This document shows positions 5,981-8,127 of a stretch of DNA of 8,127 nucleotides, one piece after another. The notes beneath the pieces are model-generated. The model had not been told where the DNA came from. It searched no databases and saw only the letters and a list, made by a program, of their open reading frames with translations. The stretch covers positions 1 to 8,127 of the forward strand of contig QHXE01000121.1 of assembly GCA_003222835.1 (NCBI GenBank), written 5' to 3'. The stretch's first letter is position 1. Each line of letters starts with the position of its first letter. The position numbers and the translations under genes are program-made. The stretch is from Acidobacteriota bacterium (GTDB taxonomy: Bacteria; Acidobacteriota; Blastocatellia; Pyrinomonadales; Pyrinomonadaceae).

Positions 5981-6994
5981 TTATAATTCTTTTCTCTTTC
6001 TACGTGTCTTCTTGGCTGTAACCGTGGCTTCCACGACCGAACGCCCAGCTTTCTGCGTGTCCAAACGCGCTCTCAACAAATCTATCTCGCGGGTAATCTG
6101 CTCCGCGGCAGCTTCGCGATTCTGATCAAGAGTGTCGCGGGTAAGATAGAAGAGCGCATCGCGGTAACAATCAATCGCGCGCCGGTAGTAGCCCTTGAAC
6201 GCGGCGCGCTCGGCCAACTCGACCCAGTGCGCGACCCGGCTAGACATAATAAATTCGCGAACGGCGCCGGCCGATTGATCGAGTTCTCCCGCCTCCGGAT
6301 AAACTTTCAAAGCAGAATCAAGGCAATCCAACGCGCGATTGGCTATCTCGATTTTTTCGTGAAGCCGAACACGCTGCTGAGCTTCGTGAGTTAGTGAGCG
6401 GGCTGCACCACGCGCCCAAGCCAGCATGTGCTTTCTTTGCAAAGCTCGCACGCGTTCCTGGCCTGCGATCAAACCCAACCGGTTTTCGGACGGCAGCACG
6501 GGTGAAAGCAAAGCCTCTTCGGCGCTCGCGAGATAGTCGACACACAGCTTATAGACGGCAAGATGATCTTCGGGAAAGGAATCGTTAGCATCTGCTTCCG
6601 CCGCCCGCTTTTGTAATGTGCGGAACGCTTCGGTTTGAATCGTTATTGAATGGAAGTTTCTCCGCTTTGGAGAATTTCTCATATACGATTCTCTGTGCCG
6701 GCCATGTCTTTCCTGGGCCAAAACGTGCCGCCTCAAAGTGCGTTGCATTAGAACCTGGCGCGCCGAAGCGGCAACCAACATGACTACGCTCGCGGCCAAG
6801 CCGGCGGGCACCCAAGGCGTATCTTCACTTTGCAGCATCCACCAAAGCAGAAAGAAAAGCACAAACGCCGCGGCGGCGGCGGCGACCATATAGCCTGATG
6901 TCGATGTTTTGCGAGCCGCAGAGGGTCGGCGTGAAGGCGGGAAACCTGCCGCGCCACGCAAATTCCTCGGGTTGTAGAAATCTTGATCCAACAT
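5981..6994 (-). CDS. Membrane-anchored protein with helical cytoplasmic domain, unknown family
   Basis: The frame is open from a TTG at 7033, but the ATG at 6994 (GGAAT and AGGA just upstream) is preferred and gives 337 residues. The N-terminal 35 residues are polar and basic, with Pro and Arg (NPRNLRGAAGFPPSRRPSAARK). Two hydrophobic segments follow at about 36-54 (with an AAAAAA run) and 61-78. The rest (about 80-337) is soluble, highly charged and largely helical. Segments such as AHWVELAERAAFKGYYRRAIDCYRDALFY look like TPR helices, with coiled-coil-like stretches on both sides and a very basic end (KKTRRKRKEL). I do not recognise a named family. A cytoplasmic scaffold anchored by a helical hairpin is the most likely reading. 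It lies upstream of the export gene on the same strand, but the 138-base gap makes shared function uncertain. Confidence 0.75.
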   Translation of the reverse strand: MLDQDFYNPRNLRGAAGFPPSRRPSAARKTSTSGYMVAAAAAAFVLFFLLWWMLQSEDTPWVPAGLAASVVMLVAASARQVLMQRTLRRHVLAQERHGRHRESYMRNSPKRRNFHSITIQTEAFRTLQKRAAEADANDSFPEDHLAVYKLCVDYLASAEEALLSPVLPSENRLGLIAGQERVRALQRKHMLAWARGAARSLTHEAQQRVRLHEKIEIANRALDCLDSALKVYPEAGELDQSAGAVREFIMSSRVAHWVELAERAAFKGYYRRAIDCYRDALFYLTRDTLDQNREAAAEQITREIDLLRARLDTQKAGRSVVEATVTAKKTRRKRKEL

Positions 6995-7061
6995 TCCTGA
7001 TTCCGATGAACAACTGCGGGAAATAACCCCCAAGCAGGTCGGGCGCTTTCGAAACCCACGA

Positions 7062-7092
7062 ATTATAGTCAGCCCTAAGTAATATATGTCAA
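7062..7092 (-). promoter_or_regulatory. Near-consensus promoter for the 5981-6994 gene
   Basis: On the minus strand TTGACA (7092-7087) and TATAAT (7067-7062) both match the sigma70 consensus at six of six bases. The spacer is 19 bases, two longer than the optimum, which should weaken the promoter. Transcription would start near 7055, giving a leader of about 60 bases to the ATG at 6994. If the TTG at 7033 were the start, the leader would be about 20 bases. The site is in the divergent gap before the dehydrogenase gene. Confidence 0.6.
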
Positions 7093-7129
7093 TATATCGG
7101 CCGCCAAACCAGACGTGGAAGGATTGTAT

Positions 7130-7903
7130 ATGGATAGTGATTCTGCCAATAAAGTGGTCATTGCAACCGGAGCAACATCGGGAATCGGTCGTGCCGTAGC
7201 TCTGAGATTTGCCAAGGCTTCGGCCCGCGTTGTGGCTGTTGGGCGCAATCGATCTGCACTTGAAGACGTTTCAAGTGAGATCAAGAGTGCCGGCGGCGAA
7301 TGCTTAACGCTGGCGGCCGACGTCGCGAACGAGAGTGAAGGCCGACTCGTGATCGACGCTACTATAAACGAGTTTGAGAGGCTCGACGTGTTGGTAAATG
7401 CCGCAGGCCACATCTCGACCGGTTCAATAGAAGACACGACGCTCAGTGCGTGGGACGCAATGATGAACGTTAACCTGCGTGCGGTGTTTCAGTTAATGCA
7501 GACTGCCACACCACACTTAATAAAGACCAAGGGCAATGTCGTAAACATTTCCAGCGTTACCGGCTTGCGATCCTTTCCCGGGGTGCTGGCTTATTGCGTA
7601 TCGAAAGCCGGAGTGGATCAGTTGACGCGTTGTGCGGCGCTCGAACTTGCGCCGAAAGGAGTGCGAGTAAATGCAGTGAATCCCGGTGTTGTAATCACGG
7701 AGATCCATAAGCGCGGCGGTATGAGCCAGGATAATTACGCGAACTTCCTCGAACACTCCAAGACCACTCACCCTCTGGGACGAGTAGGCAGAGCCAGCGA
7801 AGTCGCCGAACTCGTGTTCTATCTCGCTTCCGAAAAAGCTTCGTGGATAACGGGCGCGACTTATCAGATCGACGGCGGGCGGGCTCTGACTTGCGCGCGA
7901 TAG
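7130..7903 (+). CDS. Short-chain dehydrogenase/reductase (classical SDR)
   Basis: This is a 257-residue NAD(P)-dependent oxidoreductase with one Rossmann domain. Visible marks are TGATSGIG (13-20, cofactor loop), the acidic DV pair at 64-65, NAAG (90-93) and the catalytic tetrad N114, S142, Y155, K159 in AYCVSKAG. PG (185-186) and the C-terminal TGATYQIDGGR (241-251) complete the pattern. GRN at 38-40 after the second strand, with no Asp or Glu at the usual site, suggests NADP(H) rather than NAD(H). An in-frame GTG lies at 7115, but the ATG at 7130 has GGAAGG seven bases upstream and is clearly better. The layout resembles FabG-like 3-oxoacyl-ACP reductases and sugar or steroid dehydrogenases, so the substrate is not assigned. 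The gene stands alone and converges on the receiver gene with 12 bases between stops. Confidence 0.92.
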   Translation: MDSDSANKVVIATGATSGIGRAVALRFAKASARVVAVGRNRSALEDVSSEIKSAGGECLTLAADVANESEGRLVIDATINEFERLDVLVNAAGHISTGSIEDTTLSAWDAMMNVNLRAVFQLMQTATPHLIKTKGNVVNISSVTGLRSFPGVLAYCVSKAGVDQLTRCAALELAPKGVRVNAVNPGVVITEIHKRGGMSQDNYANFLEHSKTTHPLGRVGRASEVAELVFYLASEKASWITGATYQIDGGRALTCAR

Positions 7904-7915
7904 GGTCGCCGGAAT

Positions 7916-8127
7916 CTAGCCATGCCTTGATCCCTCTCGCAAAAGTCTGGCAACTGTCGCCGGAAGCTCGTCAATCTGTTCAGGTCTCTTAAGAAAAGCA
8001 TCGACGCCCGCCCGCCAAGCTTGAGTCTCGTAATCACGGGCCGAAAGCATCACGATCGGCGTACGCCGTCGGTTAGTTATCTTGCGGGCACGCTGCACTA
8101 ATTCAAGACCGCTAAGTCCCGGCACAT
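7916..8127 (-). CDS. Response-regulator receiver domain, C-terminal half (5' end outside window)
   Basis: The visible frame enters from the right edge and ends at a TAG (7918-7916). It begins with VPGLSGLELVQRAR, the segment that follows the phosphorylated Asp in CheY-like receivers; the Asp itself lies just beyond the edge. TPIVMLSA carries the conserved Ser/Thr switch residue, and AFLKRPEQ holds the conserved Lys, with Arg between Lys and Pro where KP is usual. The protein ends about 25 residues after that Lys (VARLLREGSRHG), so no output domain follows. It is either a single-domain regulator or the terminal receiver of a hybrid histidine kinase or other multidomain signalling protein. The apparent start in view is only the edge of a longer frame. 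Confidence 0.85.
   Translation of the reverse strand, partial: VPGLSGLELVQRARKITNRRRTPIVMLSARDYETQAWRAGVDAFLKRPEQIDELPATVARLLREGSRHG

Noticed and set aside
6870..6900. GCC/GCG trinucleotide run as an unstable microsatellite
   Set aside because: It encodes the alanine run in a membrane helix with mixed codons, and seven or fewer pure units do not indicate instability.

Overview
The window looks like chromosomal DNA from a diderm (LPS- or lipid-A-bearing) bacterium of moderate GC content. The main reasons are a complete LptD outer-membrane assembly protein and a Wza-type polysaccharide export protein. Gene density is high, intergenic gaps are short and carry palindromic or A/T-rich heptad repeats, and several proteins belong to no family I recognise. 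From memory, this combination resembles Acidobacteriota, class Blastocatellia. That assignment is inference; no rRNA or other marker is present.

Layout from left to right. (1) The 5' part of a small exported protein runs off the left edge on the minus strand (1-305). (2) A plus-strand gene (439-912) encodes a secreted cysteine-containing protein of unknown function. (3) A composite inverted-repeat element (921-1098) fills almost the whole gap between that gene and the convergent lptD gene. (4) lptD lies on the minus strand (stop 1107). Its 5' end runs into another copy of the same repeat (3628-3667), so its start codon is unclear. (5) A plus-strand FAD/NAD(P)H oxidoreductase (3796-4497) is divergent from lptD. 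(6) A minus-strand two-helix membrane protein (4574-4831) follows. (7) A minus-strand polysaccharide export gene (4988-5842) is frameshifted at an A8 tract, and its original tail is still readable down to 4909. (8) A minus-strand membrane-anchored protein of unknown family (5981-6994) lies upstream of it, with a near-consensus promoter at 7062-7092. (9) A plus-strand short-chain dehydrogenase (7130-7903) follows. (10) The C-terminal half of a response-regulator receiver domain enters from the right edge on the minus strand (7916-8127).

The genes do not form one pathway. The common theme is the cell envelope: LptD for LPS transport, the export protein for capsule or exopolysaccharide, and several small membrane or secreted proteins. 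The most unusual content is between the genes. There is a family of A/T-rich heptad repeats in three copies, two in perfect inverted orientation around a nested hairpin and two in direct orientation flanking lptD. There are also short palindromes with TTTA-type loops, and a homopolymer frameshift in an otherwise intact export gene. I found no complete defence system, CRISPR array, tRNA or rRNA.
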